Below, in pieces: positions 47,213-56,390 of a DNA stretch of 64,000 nucleotides (the stretch's first letter is position 1; every line of letters begins with the position of its first letter). The translations under genes and the position numbers were made by a program. Origin of the DNA: CAWBCR01 sp963787375 (GTDB taxonomy: Bacteria > Chloroflexota > Anaerolineae > Aggregatilineales > UBA3940); the NCBI GenBank assembly GCA_963787375.1, contig CAWBCR010000031.1:124001-188000 (forward strand), read 5' to 3'. The notes beneath the pieces are model-generated. The model was given only the letters and a program-made list of their open reading frames with translations. It made no database searches and was not told the DNA's origin.

Positions 47213-48167
47213 TTACGTCGCCCGGCTGCGCGGGTCGAGCGCGTCGCGCAGGCCGTCGCCGATGAAGTTGATGCTCAACACGGTGAGCAGGATCAGCAGG
47301 CCGGGGAAGATCCACATCCACGGCGCGCCCTGCAAAATCTGGTTGGATGCGGCGCGCTCCAGCATGTTACCCCACGTCGCCGTGGGCGGCTGGACGCCCA
47401 GCCCCAGGAAGCTGATGTACGACTCGGCCAATATCGCGTTGGCGACGCTCAGCGTGCCGGTGACGACAATCGGCGCGATGCTGTTGGGCAGGATATGCCG
47501 CACGATGATCTGCCAGTTGGGCGTGCCCGTCGCCCGCGCCGCGAGGATAAACTCCTCTTCCTTGATCGACAGGAACTCGGCCCGCACGATGCGCGCCAGG
47601 TACATCCAGCTTGTCAGCCCGATGATGACGATGATCACCACCACGCTGCCGCTGAAGGTGCGCCCCAGCAGCGTCAGGTTGGGGATCTTGCCGCCAAAGA
47701 ACTTGGCCATGATCAGCAGCAGGAACAGCGTCGGCACGTTGAGCCACGCCTCGGTGAAGCGCATCAGCAGGGCGTCGATCAGCCCGCCGTAATAGCCTGC
47801 CAGCGCGCCGATGGCGATCCCGATCACCAGTTCGACCAGCATCGCCAGCAGGCCGATCATCAGCGAGATCTGCCCGCCGTAGATGGTGCGCGCCAGGATG
47901 TCGCGCCCGACCGGGTCGGTGCCGAACGGGTGCACAGCCGATGGCGCTTGGAGGGCGATGCTGGTGTCGTTGTAGTTGGCGTACTGCTCGGAGAGCACGA
48001 ACGCGCCGCCGAAGGCGTACACCACCAGGAACGCCAGGATCACCAGCCCGACCAGCGCCATATGGTGCCGCCGGAAGCGCCGCCAGAACAGCGCGCCCAG
48101 CGTCAGGGGTGGGGCTTCGAGCGCCTCGGCAGTCTGCTGTTGGATGGATTTCTACAGTCGTCTCCAT
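47213..48167 (-). CDS. oligopeptide/dipeptide ABC transporter permease (OppC/DppC type), frameshift near the start
   Basis: About 317 residues from the ATG at 48167 (METTVEI) after correcting one indel near 48150. The body then continues as LEAPPLTLGALFWRRFRRHH and the first helix. Six membrane segments and the EAA loop for the ATPase (EEFILAARATGTPNWQIIVRHILPN, here split: EEFILAARATGTPNWQ, IIVRHILPN) are typical. HPFGTDPVGRDILAR is the family signature after TM1. The open frame as given starts only at the internal ATG at 48061, which would drop the N-terminal cytoplasmic helix. It is the second permease of the transporter. Confidence 0.88.
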
Positions 48168-48183
48168 GCTGTGCGTCCTCGCC

Positions 48184-49215
48184 CTAGGTATAGCGAATGC
48201 GCGGGTCAAGCCACGCATAGGTGACGTCGGTGATGATCTGGAACACGATCACTGCCACCGAGCTGATCAACAGGATGCCCATCACCACCGGTGCGTCGGT
48301 GCGCGTCAGGTGGTCGAGGAACAGGCGGCCCATGCCCGGCCACGCGAAGATGTTCTCCGTGACCAGCGCACCGGCCAGCAGGAACGGCAGGTCGAGCCCA
48401 ACGATGGTCACAATCGGCAGTGAGGCGTTCTTCAGCGCGTGGACCAGGATGATCATCTGGCGCGGCAGGCCCTTTGACTTGGCCGTTCGGATGTAGTCCT
48501 CGTTCAGCACTTCGAGCATCGTGCCGCGAATGTAGCGGCTGTAGCCTGCCAGGCTGATGACCGTCAGGCTGAACACCGGCAGCACCATGTGCCACGCCAC
48601 CTGCGCCACCGTCTTGCCCTGCGCGGGCTCGAACATGCCGACGGTGGGCAGGTAGGGTAAGCCCCATTTTCGAAACAGCACCGCAAACAGGTACATCGAC
48701 AGCAGCGCGACAAAGAAGATCGGCATCGAGTAACCGATAAACGACAGCGTGGTGATGGCGTGGTCGGCAAACGAATACTGCCTCAGCGCCGAGTAGATGC
48801 CCACGGCCAACGCTCCCACAATCGTGACGATCTCCGCCGGGATCATCAAGAGCAGCGTGTTGGGGATGCGCTCCCAGATCACCTCCGCCGCCGGAATGCG
48901 GTTGACCAGCGAGTTGCCAAAGTCGCCGCGCAGCACACCCTGCCGGCGGCCCGGCGATTCCTTGACACCGTCGCCGTTGAGGTCCACCTTGGTCCAGTCG
49001 TTGCCGGCCAGCCAGAAGACATATTGCAGCGCGAGCGGCTGGTCGAGCCCAAGCTGGCGCGTCAGCCGCTCGCGGTCAGAGGGGCGTGTGGCGTGGCGGC
49101 CACCCATGGTTGCCAGCGGATCGCCCATGCTCATCATCAGCACGAACAGCACCACGCTGATGAAGAACAGCAGCGGAATCGCCTGCAGCAGCCGCCGGAT
49201 GATGTAGCGGGTCAT
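48184..49215 (-). CDS. oligopeptide/dipeptide ABC transporter permease (OppB/DppB type)
   Basis: 343 residues. The N-terminus MTRYIIRRLLQAIPLLFFIS is classic for OppB. Six membrane segments and the EAA loop (NEDYIRTAKSKGLPRQMI) are present. Odd: the large outer loop after TM1 holds an EF-hand-like Ca2+ loop, DLNGDGVKES (about 78-87), just before GDFGNSLV. This is not usual in OppB and suggests a calcium-stabilised loop or an inserted dockerin-like unit. A hairpin upstream separates it from the binding-protein gene, as expected when the binding protein is made in excess. Confidence 0.93.
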   Translation of the reverse strand: MTRYIIRRLLQAIPLLFFISVVLFVLMMSMGDPLATMGGRHATRPSDRERLTRQLGLDQPLALQYVFWLAGNDWTKVDLNGDGVKESPGRRQGVLRGDFGNSLVNRIPAAEVIWERIPNTLLLMIPAEIVTIVGALAVGIYSALRQYSFADHAITTLSFIGYSMPIFFVALLSMYLFAVLFRKWGLPYLPTVGMFEPAQGKTVAQVAWHMVLPVFSLTVISLAGYSRYIRGTMLEVLNEDYIRTAKSKGLPRQMIILVHALKNASLPIVTIVGLDLPFLLAGALVTENIFAWPGMGRLFLDHLTRTDAPVVMGILLISSVAVIVFQIITDVTYAWLDPRIRYT

Positions 49216-49248
49216 GCCGATTCTCCCTTACCCGCAGGGGTACATAGG

Positions 49249-49276
49249 GCCGGGGCAGGCTGTAGTCTGCCCCGGC
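49249..49276 (-). terminator. attenuating hairpin between the binding protein and permease genes
   Basis: GCCGGGGCAG (49249-49258) pairs with CTGCCCCGGC (49267-49276). No T tract follows on the minus strand. It may reduce read-through or protect the upstream mRNA, so that more binding protein than permease is produced. Confidence 0.6.
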
Positions 49277-49315
49277 ATAGTGACTTCAAGTACGTGTAAG
49301 GCGCTCGCAGACACG

Positions 49316-51040
49316 CTACTGAGTGAGATCCCAATCAACGATGTTATAGAACGGGTTCACGCCGGAGATCTTCACGTTTTGCAGTCGGCCACTGACAGCC
49401 CAGGTATCCGGGTCCTGCCATAGCCCGATCCAGTAGGCCTTGTCGAAGACCGTTTTGCTGATCTGGTAGAAGGTCTGCTGGCGGGTTGCCGGGTCGGCCT
49501 CGGTCGCCTGCTGCTGGAACAGCGCGTCCAGGTCGGTGTCGCAGAATGCCTGCCAGTTCGTGCCATCTGGATAGGAGTCGCTCGGAATCTCGCTGCACAG
49601 CCAGTAGGAGATGTCGGGGTCGGGGTACTGGGTTGTATCCGACCACTCCATGATGTCCAACTGGCCGGTGGCTGCCGGGCCGCCTGCGCCGTAGCCGGAG
49701 AAGAACTGGTCCGAGTTGTAGTTCATCAGGTCCAGCTTGATGCCGACCTGCGCAAGCTGCTGCTGCGCGACGGCCTGCGTGTCCTGCCGGACTTCGCGGG
49801 TGGTCGTGCCGTAGGTCAGCTCCAGCTCGACACCGTCTTTGTCGCGCACACCGTCGCCGTTCGAGTCTACCCAGCCGGCGTCGTCGAGAAGCTGGTTGGC
49901 TTTGGCTTGATCAAACGCGTAGGGCTGGATCGACGGGTCGGCGTAGGGCGTGTTGTCCCAGTAGCTGGCGGCGGGCTTGGTCAGGCCCAGCAGCAGGTTG
50001 TCGACCAGCGACTGCCGGTCGAAGGCATAGGCCAGCGCCTGGCGCACGCGCACGTCCTGCAGCGCCGGGTGGCCGTTGGGTCCCATGTAGGGGTACCAGC
50101 CCTCGTTGTAACCGGACTGGACCTGGACCACGTTCACGCCGGCGTCTTTCAGCGTCGGGATGTCGGGGTAGCCGATGAACGTGCCGATGTCGCCATCACC
50201 GCTGACCAGCGCGTTGATCTGCGACGCATCGTCGGGCACGAAGCGGATGAAGACCTCGTCGATCTTGGGCCGCGGGCCCCAGTAGTTGTCGTTGACCACG
50301 AAGCGCGCGAAGCCGCCCGACTGCCATTCCTGGAAGACGTAAGGCCCGTAGCCGACTGTCGGGTTGCGGTTCCAGTCGGCGTTGTCCAGCGTGCCGTCCG
50401 AGTCGTACACCGACTGGAGGATGTGCTTGGGCAGCAGGCCGTGCCACAGGGATGCTTCCCACGGCACAAACACGTCGTTGAACTGCACGACCACCGTCTG
50501 CGCGTCGGGCGCGGTCACCGAGGCGATCTGGTCGAAGGGATATGTCGAGGCGACGGTGTTATTGGGGTCGACGACCATCTGCCAGGTGAAGACGAAGTCG
50601 TCGGCGGTGATCGGCTCACCGTCCGACCACTTGATGTCATCCCGCAGCTTCATGGTGATCGTCTTGCCATCAGCCGAGATGCCACCGTTCTCGGTGGTGG
50701 GCATCTCGGTGACGAGCACCGGGAACACGGTGTTGGTGTCGTCGTATTCCCACGGCCAGGGAAGCCAGAGGCTGTCGGTGATCTGCGAGAACCACATGTT
50801 GCTGTAATACGGGTTGAGCGTGTCGAACTCTTCGGTGAAAATAAACGTGGCGACCTTGCGCGACGGCTCGGTTGCCGCCGGGGCAGCCGTCGCGGCGGGC
50901 GCGCTTGTCGCAGCCGGCGCATTCGTCGCAGCGCCGCCACCGCTGGGTGCGGCGGTAGTCGCTGCTGCGCCACCGCAGGCCACCAGCAGTAGACCGGCCA
51001 CTAACACCAGCATCAAAACGCCGAGTTTCTGACGAGACAT
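49316..51040 (-). CDS. solute-binding lipoprotein, family 5 (oligopeptide/dipeptide)
   Basis: 574 residues. Signal sequence with lipobox LLVAC (Cys22), an Ala/Thr/Pro linker (about 24-60), then the family 5 fold: LNPYYSNMWF, LRDDIKWSDGEPITADDFVFTW, NPTVGYGPYVFQEW, DVRVRQALAYAFDR and WVDSNGDGVRDKDG. It binds peptides or similar amides outside the membrane and hands them to the OppB/OppC-like pore. AAGGAGAAG precedes the ATG at 51040. It is the first gene of the operon. The frame is intact. Confidence 0.95.
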   Translation of the reverse strand: MSRQKLGVLMLVLVAGLLLVACGGAAATTAAPSGGGAATNAPAATSAPAATAAPAATEPSRKVATFIFTEEFDTLNPYYSNMWFSQITDSLWLPWPWEYDDTNTVFPVLVTEMPTTENGGISADGKTITMKLRDDIKWSDGEPITADDFVFTWQMVVDPNNTVASTYPFDQIASVTAPDAQTVVVQFNDVFVPWEASLWHGLLPKHILQSVYDSDGTLDNADWNRNPTVGYGPYVFQEWQSGGFARFVVNDNYWGPRPKIDEVFIRFVPDDASQINALVSGDGDIGTFIGYPDIPTLKDAGVNVVQVQSGYNEGWYPYMGPNGHPALQDVRVRQALAYAFDRQSLVDNLLLGLTKPAASYWDNTPYADPSIQPYAFDQAKANQLLDDAGWVDSNGDGVRDKDGVELELTYGTTTREVRQDTQAVAQQQLAQVGIKLDLMNYNSDQFFSGYGAGGPAATGQLDIMEWSDTTQYPDPDISYWLCSEIPSDSYPDGTNWQAFCDTDLDALFQQQATEADPATRQQTFYQISKTVFDKAYWIGLWQDPDTWAVSGRLQNVKISGVNPFYNIVDWDLTQ

Positions 51041-51367
51041 GGACTTCTTCTCCTTCTCACTGCGAATCGGTACAATTAATATATCGCGAGGTTCTCCTCA
51101 ATCGATTGCCTGTGTGTACACCTCCTTATAGATCGTCAGTGATTGTATAGGGCGAACGCCCTCGGGATAACAGATACCGCGCAGCCGGCGTGCAGGGCTG
51201 CGGGTGAAGTCTGTCGCTGAGGCTTCGGATTGTGCCGGCCCGGTTGGAGTGAAATCGCGAGGTTGATGCGCCGATAAGCACAATCCAGGAACAGTGTACC
51301 TGTAAAGTACAGCGGTTTGGATGGGCTGTCAAGTCGCGAAAAGGGCGGCGAAAGGAGGATTGCCAGC
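51041..51367 (-). promoter_or_regulatory. 327-bp upstream region of the transporter operon
   Basis: No gene is supported here. It holds an AT-rich patch around 51080, a second ribosome-site-like AAGGAGGTG (near 51118-51126 on the minus strand) that precedes only a tiny frame, and a perfect inverted repeat AGGGCGAACGCCCT at 51149-51162 beside TATAC-like sequence. The repeat may be an operator. No confident -35/-10 pair was found. Confidence 0.4.
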
Positions 51368-51979
51368 TCAGTGCTTGGTCGGCAGCAGGAATAACGGCAG
51401 CACCAGCCACCATGAAAACATGGCGATCAGCGGGTTCACGAAGGCGACGGCAATCGACAGGGCAAACACCCCCGCCGAGCTCAGCGCGCGCACCATTTCC
51501 TCGCGGATAGTCACCGGGTCGAGCGTGATGTCGACCAGCCGGTGGCGGTGGCTGGCATAGGCCCACAGCCCGGCCCGCGCCAGCGACAGCACCACCACGC
51601 TGCTGGAGTACAACACCACAGATGGCGTGGTCGCCGGGAAGACGCCCAGCACCGAGGTCGGAAACGGCATCCATGCCACCAGCAGCAGAAACAGCATGTT
51701 GAGCCACAGCAGCCGCCGGTCGTAGCGTTTGATGTGCGTGAACGCGCGGTGATGCGCCATCCAGAATGTCCCGATGACGAAGAAACTGATGAAGAAGCTG
51801 ACGAAGCGGGGGATCATGTCGACCAGCATCGGCCAGATGTCGGCGGCGGTCATTCCGCTGACGTCGGGCAGCCTGATGTCAATCGCCAGCAGCGTGATGG
51901 CGATGGCGATCACCGCGTCGCTGAAGAAGATCAGGCGTTCGAGGCCCAGGCTGGTTGTCGTGTCGCGGTTGGCAGGCAT
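51368..51979 (-). CDS. TMEM175 family (DUF1211) potassium channel protein
   Basis: 203 residues from the ATG at 51979, with GGAGGG upstream. The helix-1 selectivity motif RLIFFSDAVIAIAITLLAIDI (FSD at 19-21) defines the family. Five or six further hydrophobic helices follow, including GTFWMAHHRAFTHI between TM2 and TM3. Bacterial members are non-canonical K+ channels in the cytoplasmic membrane. The gene stands alone between the transporter operon and the LuxR-type regulator. Confidence 0.9.
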   Translation of the reverse strand: MPANRDTTTSLGLERLIFFSDAVIAIAITLLAIDIRLPDVSGMTAADIWPMLVDMIPRFVSFFISFFVIGTFWMAHHRAFTHIKRYDRRLLWLNMLFLLLVAWMPFPTSVLGVFPATTPSVVLYSSSVVVLSLARAGLWAYASHRHRLVDITLDPVTIREEMVRALSSAGVFALSIAVAFVNPLIAMFSWWLVLPLFLLPTKH

Positions 51980-52111
51980 GTTGCGAGGCCCTCCGGGGAT
52001 CAGCGCAGGCGAGGACGAGTCCGATCCTGGCTTGTGAGATGATGCGACCGTGAATAAGACTACTGCGTCCAGGGCCACGACGCAAACTAGTTTCCGGGGA
52101 CGCCCCGCGCC

Positions 52112-52756
52112 TCATTCCACCAGCCCATTTTGCAGCGCAATCGACACCGCCTCGGTGCGACTCGATGCGCGCAGCTTGGACAGCACGCTGCTCACGTAGA
52201 ACTTGATGGTCGACTGGCTGAGCTCAAGCGCGCTGGCGATCTGGCGGTTGGTCATCCCGTCGACCAGCAGGCCCAGCACCTGCGTCTCGCGCTCGGTCAG
52301 CGCGAACTCGGTGCGGCGGTCACGCGTCGTCGCGTCGATCAGCGCCTGCGTCACCTCCGGCGAGAGCGTCGGCTTGCCGGCGTGCGCCTGGCGAATGGCT
52401 TCGGCCAGCGCCTCAATCGACGCGTTCTTGAGCACGTAGCCAATCGCCCCGGCGCGCAGCGCGGCCTGCACCCGCACCTGCTCCTGGTAGCTGGTCAGAG
52501 CCAGGACCTGCACCGGCGGGTGCTCGCGCTTTATCGCGCCGATAGCGGCCACGCCGTCGAGGTCGCCCGGCATCACGAGGTCCATCAGCACCACTTCGGG
52601 GTGGCACGCAGCGCAGACCTCGACCGCCTCCTGCCCATTGGCCGCCTCACCGACCAGCTCCAGATCATCAAATGTGTCGAGAAATACGGCCAGCCCACGA
52701 CGAACCATGTCGTGATCGTCCACGACCATCACACGGATCGGTTCCCCCTCACCCAT
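52112..52756 (-). CDS. NarL/FixJ-family response regulator
   Basis: 214 residues from the ATG at 52756 (GAGAAG upstream). The receiver has VDDHD, Asp59 (VVLMDLVMPG), Thr in LTSY and Lys in VLKNAS. The LuxR-type helix-turn-helix is at about 148-205 (LTERETQVLGLLVDGMTNRQ, then IKFYVSSVLSKLRASSR). It is a DNA-binding regulator without a kinase gene beside it; one of the orphan kinases at 22931-36449 could be the partner, but nothing in the sequence proves this. Confidence 0.92.
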   Translation of the reverse strand: MGEGEPIRVMVVDDHDMVRRGLAVFLDTFDDLELVGEAANGQEAVEVCAACHPEVVLMDLVMPGDLDGVAAIGAIKREHPPVQVLALTSYQEQVRVQAALRAGAIGYVLKNASIEALAEAIRQAHAGKPTLSPEVTQALIDATTRDRRTEFALTERETQVLGLLVDGMTNRQIASALELSQSTIKFYVSSVLSKLRASSRTEAVSIALQNGLVE

Positions 52757-52907
52757 ATGCGTCTTCTCGGATCTTCTCAACTGGCGAAAGTACCGCTAAG
52801 CATAGCGTACAACGCCTGTTCTGGCGACGCAACGCCGCGTTGTTGCCTCCAGCCGTGCCGCGCAGCATAATACCCCCACTGACATCCCATCCGCGTGGAG
52901 ATCGCCC

Positions 52908-53789
52908 ATGGCCACCTGTGACCTGCACATGCACACCCATTACTCAGATGCCCGCCCCACGCCCGAAGAGCTGGTGCGGCACGCGGCCCACATCGGGCTG
53001 AAGACCATCGCCATCACCGACCACGACAACATGCGCGGTAGCCGCGAGGCGCAGCCGGTGGCGGAGGCGCTGGGCATCGAGCTGATCCCGGCTATCGAGT
53101 TTGGCACGCGCTGGGAGGGCTACGGCTGGCCTGAATGGGGCGGCACGACCGACCTGCTGGGTTACTTTCTCGACGACACGCCCGACCTGCGCCAGCTCGA
53201 ACACGACATGCTGGCCACGTACGATGCTCAGGTTGGCGCGACGTGCGATCTGCTCACGCAGCGCGGCTACCCGCTCACGCTCAAAGAGGTGCATGTGCTG
53301 AACCCGCATTACGTCCACTGGCGGCAGGGGATCGCCGTGCTAGGGGCCAAAGGGCTGGGCGACCCGGACACGCTGACCGACGCGTGGAACGCCGCCTGGT
53401 GTGAAGCGTGCGATCCGCAGTTCACCATCGACCGGATCATCGCAGCGATCCACGCCGCCGGCGGTGTGGCGGTGCTGGCCCACCCCACCTACCTCGTCCG
53501 GCCCGACGGCAGCGAGGGCTGGATCACCGCCGACGACCTTGCGGCGCTGGTCGAGATGGGTCTGGACGGCATCGAGATCTATCATTATCGGCTCGACGAG
53601 CCCGCCCGCGCCTATTTCATGGAGTTGGCCCGCCGCTTCGACTTGGCCATCGGCGGCGGCTCCGACGAGCACGGCTGGCCGTCCGGCTTTCCGCGGCTGG
53701 GCAGCCAGCCCGTCACGCCGGAGATGGTCAGCGCGCTGCGCGCCCGGCGGCATAAGGTGAAGCCCTTTTCTTCGGAGGTAAACCTATGA
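52908..53789 (+). CDS. PHP domain phosphoesterase
   Basis: 293 residues. The four metal motifs of PHP enzymes are visible: DLHMHTHYSD at 5-14, AITDHDN near 35, a central HAAGGVAVLAHP near 182, and GGGSDEHG near 247. This set is closest to the stand-alone PHP phosphatases/exonucleases (YciV/RNase AM-type nucleoside bisphosphatases). It would remove phosphate from nucleotides or short RNA ends in the cytosol. Its stop overlaps the next start (ATGA), so the two proteins are translationally coupled. Confidence 0.88.
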   Translation: MATCDLHMHTHYSDARPTPEELVRHAAHIGLKTIAITDHDNMRGSREAQPVAEALGIELIPAIEFGTRWEGYGWPEWGGTTDLLGYFLDDTPDLRQLEHDMLATYDAQVGATCDLLTQRGYPLTLKEVHVLNPHYVHWRQGIAVLGAKGLGDPDTLTDAWNAAWCEACDPQFTIDRIIAAIHAAGGVAVLAHPTYLVRPDGSEGWITADDLAALVEMGLDGIEIYHYRLDEPARAYFMELARRFDLAIGGGSDEHGWPSGFPRLGSQPVTPEMVSALRARRHKVKPFSSEVNL

Positions 53790-55099
53790 GCCAGCTTCGC
53801 GCCGGCGTGGCGCGCGCCACCACCAGCCCTGAACAGGGCATCTACCTTGTCGGCTACTACGACCGCGAGATGGGCAGCACCGGCGTCCACGACGACCTGA
53901 CCGCGACCGCGCTGGCCCTCGACGACGGCACGCAGCAGGCCGTGCTGATCGCGCTCGACCTGCTGGGGCTGCACGAGTTGCTCGTGGACCGGGTGCGCGA
54001 GGGCATCGCCGAGCGGGTGGGCATCGCGCCGCGCGCGGTGATGATCGCCTGCTCGCACACGCACAGCGGCCCTGCCGGCTACGCCGACCCATCCAAACAC
54101 ACGCCGCAGCGGCGCTATCTCGACGGGCTGGTCGAGACGCTGGTCGGGCTGGTCGAAGCGGCAGCGGAGCGCCTCGCGCCGGTCGAGGTGCTGCACGGCG
54201 TGGGCGAGACGTCCATCGCCCACAACCGCCGCCAGCAGCTTCCCGACGGCACGGTGATCATCGGCGATAACCCCGATGGCCCGGTCGACCGTTCGCTGCA
54301 CGTCGTTGAGTTTCGCGCCGCGGACGGCGCGCCGCTGGCGACGCTGGTCAATCTCGCCTGCCACGGCGTCGCAGTTGGGCCGGCTAACCTGCTCGTCTCC
54401 GCCGACTGGCCGGGCGTGATGCGCCGCACCGTCGAGGCCGAGACGGGCGCGCCGTGCCTGTTCGTGCAGGGCGCAGCCGGCGACCTGAACCCGGTCGAGG
54501 GCTGGAATGAAGACGACCCGTGGGGGCCTGCCGAACGGCTGGGCCGCGAGGCCGGGCAGGCCGCGCTGGCGGTGCGCGCGGCGATGCAGCCCATTGCAGG
54601 CGCGCCGCTGCGCGCGCTCAACGGGCAGGCATGGCTGCACCTGGTCAAGCAGCCGATGGCCGACGCGAAGACCGCCTTTGAGCAGACGCTCAGCTCATGG
54701 ACCGGCGCGCCGGTGGGCGACATCGACCGGGTGCTGCGCCAGCGCTTCCCGTGGGAGCCCACGCTTGAACAGCAGAAAGGCCAGTGGTACACGCCGCTGG
54801 AGGTGCAGGCACTGCGCATCGGCGAGGTGCTGATCGCCGCGCACGCCGCCGAAACGTTCACTGCCATCGGCGCGCAGATCAAGGACGAGTCGCCTGCCGA
54901 GCGCACACTGTTCGCCGGGTACGCCAACGGGCTGATCGGCTACCTGCCCACCGCCGCCGAGCATCGCAAGGGCGGCTACGAGGTCGACGTTGCGCCCTAC
55001 GTGTTCCGCATGCCGGGGCTGCTCGACCCCAACGCAGCGCAGCAGGCCGTCGAGCACAGCCTCAAGCTGCTGGGCCGCGTGTGGGACGATGAGGAGTGA
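53786..55099 (+). CDS. neutral/alkaline ceramidase-family N-terminal domain protein
   Basis: 437 residues. Start region LRAGVARATTSPEQG, zinc-site motif SHTHSGPAG near 91, HNRRQ, LVNLACHGVAVGP and GAAGDLNP fit the neutral/alkaline non-lysosomal ceramidase N-terminal family. True ceramidases are secreted, but this protein has no signal peptide and lacks the C-terminal Ig-like domain, so it is more likely a cytosolic amidase of unknown substrate. It overlaps the PHP gene by 4 nt. AGGAGG at the end of that gene serves as its ribosome site. Confidence 0.85.
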   Translation: MSQLRAGVARATTSPEQGIYLVGYYDREMGSTGVHDDLTATALALDDGTQQAVLIALDLLGLHELLVDRVREGIAERVGIAPRAVMIACSHTHSGPAGYADPSKHTPQRRYLDGLVETLVGLVEAAAERLAPVEVLHGVGETSIAHNRRQQLPDGTVIIGDNPDGPVDRSLHVVEFRAADGAPLATLVNLACHGVAVGPANLLVSADWPGVMRRTVEAETGAPCLFVQGAAGDLNPVEGWNEDDPWGPAERLGREAGQAALAVRAAMQPIAGAPLRALNGQAWLHLVKQPMADAKTAFEQTLSSWTGAPVGDIDRVLRQRFPWEPTLEQQKGQWYTPLEVQALRIGEVLIAAHAAETFTAIGAQIKDESPAERTLFAGYANGLIGYLPTAAEHRKGGYEVDVAPYVFRMPGLLDPNAAQQAVEHSLKLLGRVWDDEE

Positions 55100-55105
55100 G
55101 GCCGG

Positions 55106-55138
55106 GATTTCACCGCAAGGATGCTTTACGGTGAAATC
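55106..55138 (+). terminator. terminator after the ceramidase-like gene
   Basis: GATTTCACCG (55106-55115) pairs with CGGTGAAATC (55129-55138), followed by TTATCTTT. The sequence also resembles a shortened copy of the dispersed CCGCAAAG element. Confidence 0.65.
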
Positions 55139-55158
55139 TTATCTTTGCCGGGACCTGT

Positions 55159-56337
55159 ATGACTGACTTACCCGACCTCAACCGCCACGACCTGTGGATC
55201 ACCCGCCTGTACTTCTTCGTGTACATCGGGTCGTTCGGTTTCAGCATCCCGTACCTCAGCCTCTTCTACCGCCAGCAGGGGCTGTCCGGCACGCGGATCG
55301 GCCTGGTGGGCACGCTTGGCTCGCTGGCGACGCTGATCGCCGCGCCGCTGTGGGGCCGCTGGAGCGATCACGTCACGCGGCCACGCCTGGTGCTGCGGCT
55401 GGGGCTGCTGACCGCGGCACTGTCGATCCTGCTGCTGAGCCAGCAGCGCCTGTTCGGCTGGATCGCGCTGTTTGCCGCCGTGCAGGCTGTCGCTCAAGCA
55501 GGCGTCTTCCCGCTGTCCGACGCGCTGGCGGTGGGCGTGACGCGGCGGGTGGCCTACGGCAGCGTGCGGCTGTGGGGATCGCTGGGCTGGGCGCTGGTCG
55601 TGATCCTGGCCGGCTGGCTGATCGAACACAGCGGCTTCACGCCCGCGTTTGCCATCAACGCGGCGCTGCTGTGCCTGAGCATCCCGCTGCTGGGCAGCAT
55701 CACGCCCGGCATGATGCGCGCCGGGCGCAGCGGCGCGAGCACCGGACCTGTCTCGCTCCGTGCGCTCTCGCGCGGGCTGTTCGCCAGCGGCCCGATGATC
55801 GGCCTGGCAGTGGCGCTGACGATCCTGACGCTGGCCACGACCGGCCTGTACAGCTTCGAGCCGATCTACCTCGACCAGCTTGGCGCGACCAAGTTCATCA
55901 TTGGGCTGGCGAGCACCGTCGGCGCGCTGGCCGAGCTGCCCGGCATGTTCTGGGCCGACCGGCTGATCAAGCGCCACGGGCCGCTGCGCATCATGCTGAT
56001 CGGGTTCGCCATTCGCTGCGCCACGATGCTGGCCGTGTTGATCTTCCCCAGCGTGCCGACCATCGTCGCGGTCCACGCCGTCGGCGGGATCGCCTACAGC
56101 TTCTTTCTGGTCGCCGTCGTCGTGTTCGTGACGACCTACGCGCCCGAAGACCAGAGCGTGATGGCGCTGGCGGTGTTCACGGTGACGCTGCCCGCGCTGG
56201 TCGGCATGGCCGGCTCGGTGCTGGGCGGCGCGATCTTCGACGCCGTTGGCGCATACTGGCTGTACGCGCTGGCGCTGGGTGGCTATGCGCTGAGCTGGCT
56301 CTCGCTGCGGCTGGTCGCGCCGATGCGCCGCGCGTGA
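55159..56337 (+). CDS. MFS transporter
   Basis: 392 residues with twelve predicted membrane helices. The N-terminal part (LYFFVYIGSFGFSIPYLSLF, then GLVGTLGSLATLIAAPLWGR and WSDHVTRPRLVL) follows the MFS_1-like group that includes phenylpropionate- and nucleoside-type permeases. The GxLaDrxGrr-type loop is represented by GRWSDHVTRPR. The substrate cannot be told. It lies between the ceramidase-like gene and a sugar isomerase gene, so uptake or release of a sugar or amide product is plausible. Confidence 0.88.
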   Translation: MTDLPDLNRHDLWITRLYFFVYIGSFGFSIPYLSLFYRQQGLSGTRIGLVGTLGSLATLIAAPLWGRWSDHVTRPRLVLRLGLLTAALSILLLSQQRLFGWIALFAAVQAVAQAGVFPLSDALAVGVTRRVAYGSVRLWGSLGWALVVILAGWLIEHSGFTPAFAINAALLCLSIPLLGSITPGMMRAGRSGASTGPVSLRALSRGLFASGPMIGLAVALTILTLATTGLYSFEPIYLDQLGATKFIIGLASTVGALAELPGMFWADRLIKRHGPLRIMLIGFAIRCATMLAVLIFPSVPTIVAVHAVGGIAYSFFLVAVVVFVTTYAPEDQSVMALAVFTVTLPALVGMAGSVLGGAIFDAVGAYWLYALALGGYALSWLSLRLVAPMRRA

Positions 56338-56390
56338 TCCGTGTTACAATCGTGGCGGACATCGTCCTGTTCATCAAGGCGGCAAACACC

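Noticed and set aside
51098..51283. 61-residue frame upstream of the binding-protein gene
   Set aside because: There is no ribosome site or recognisable composition, and it covers the likely promoter region.
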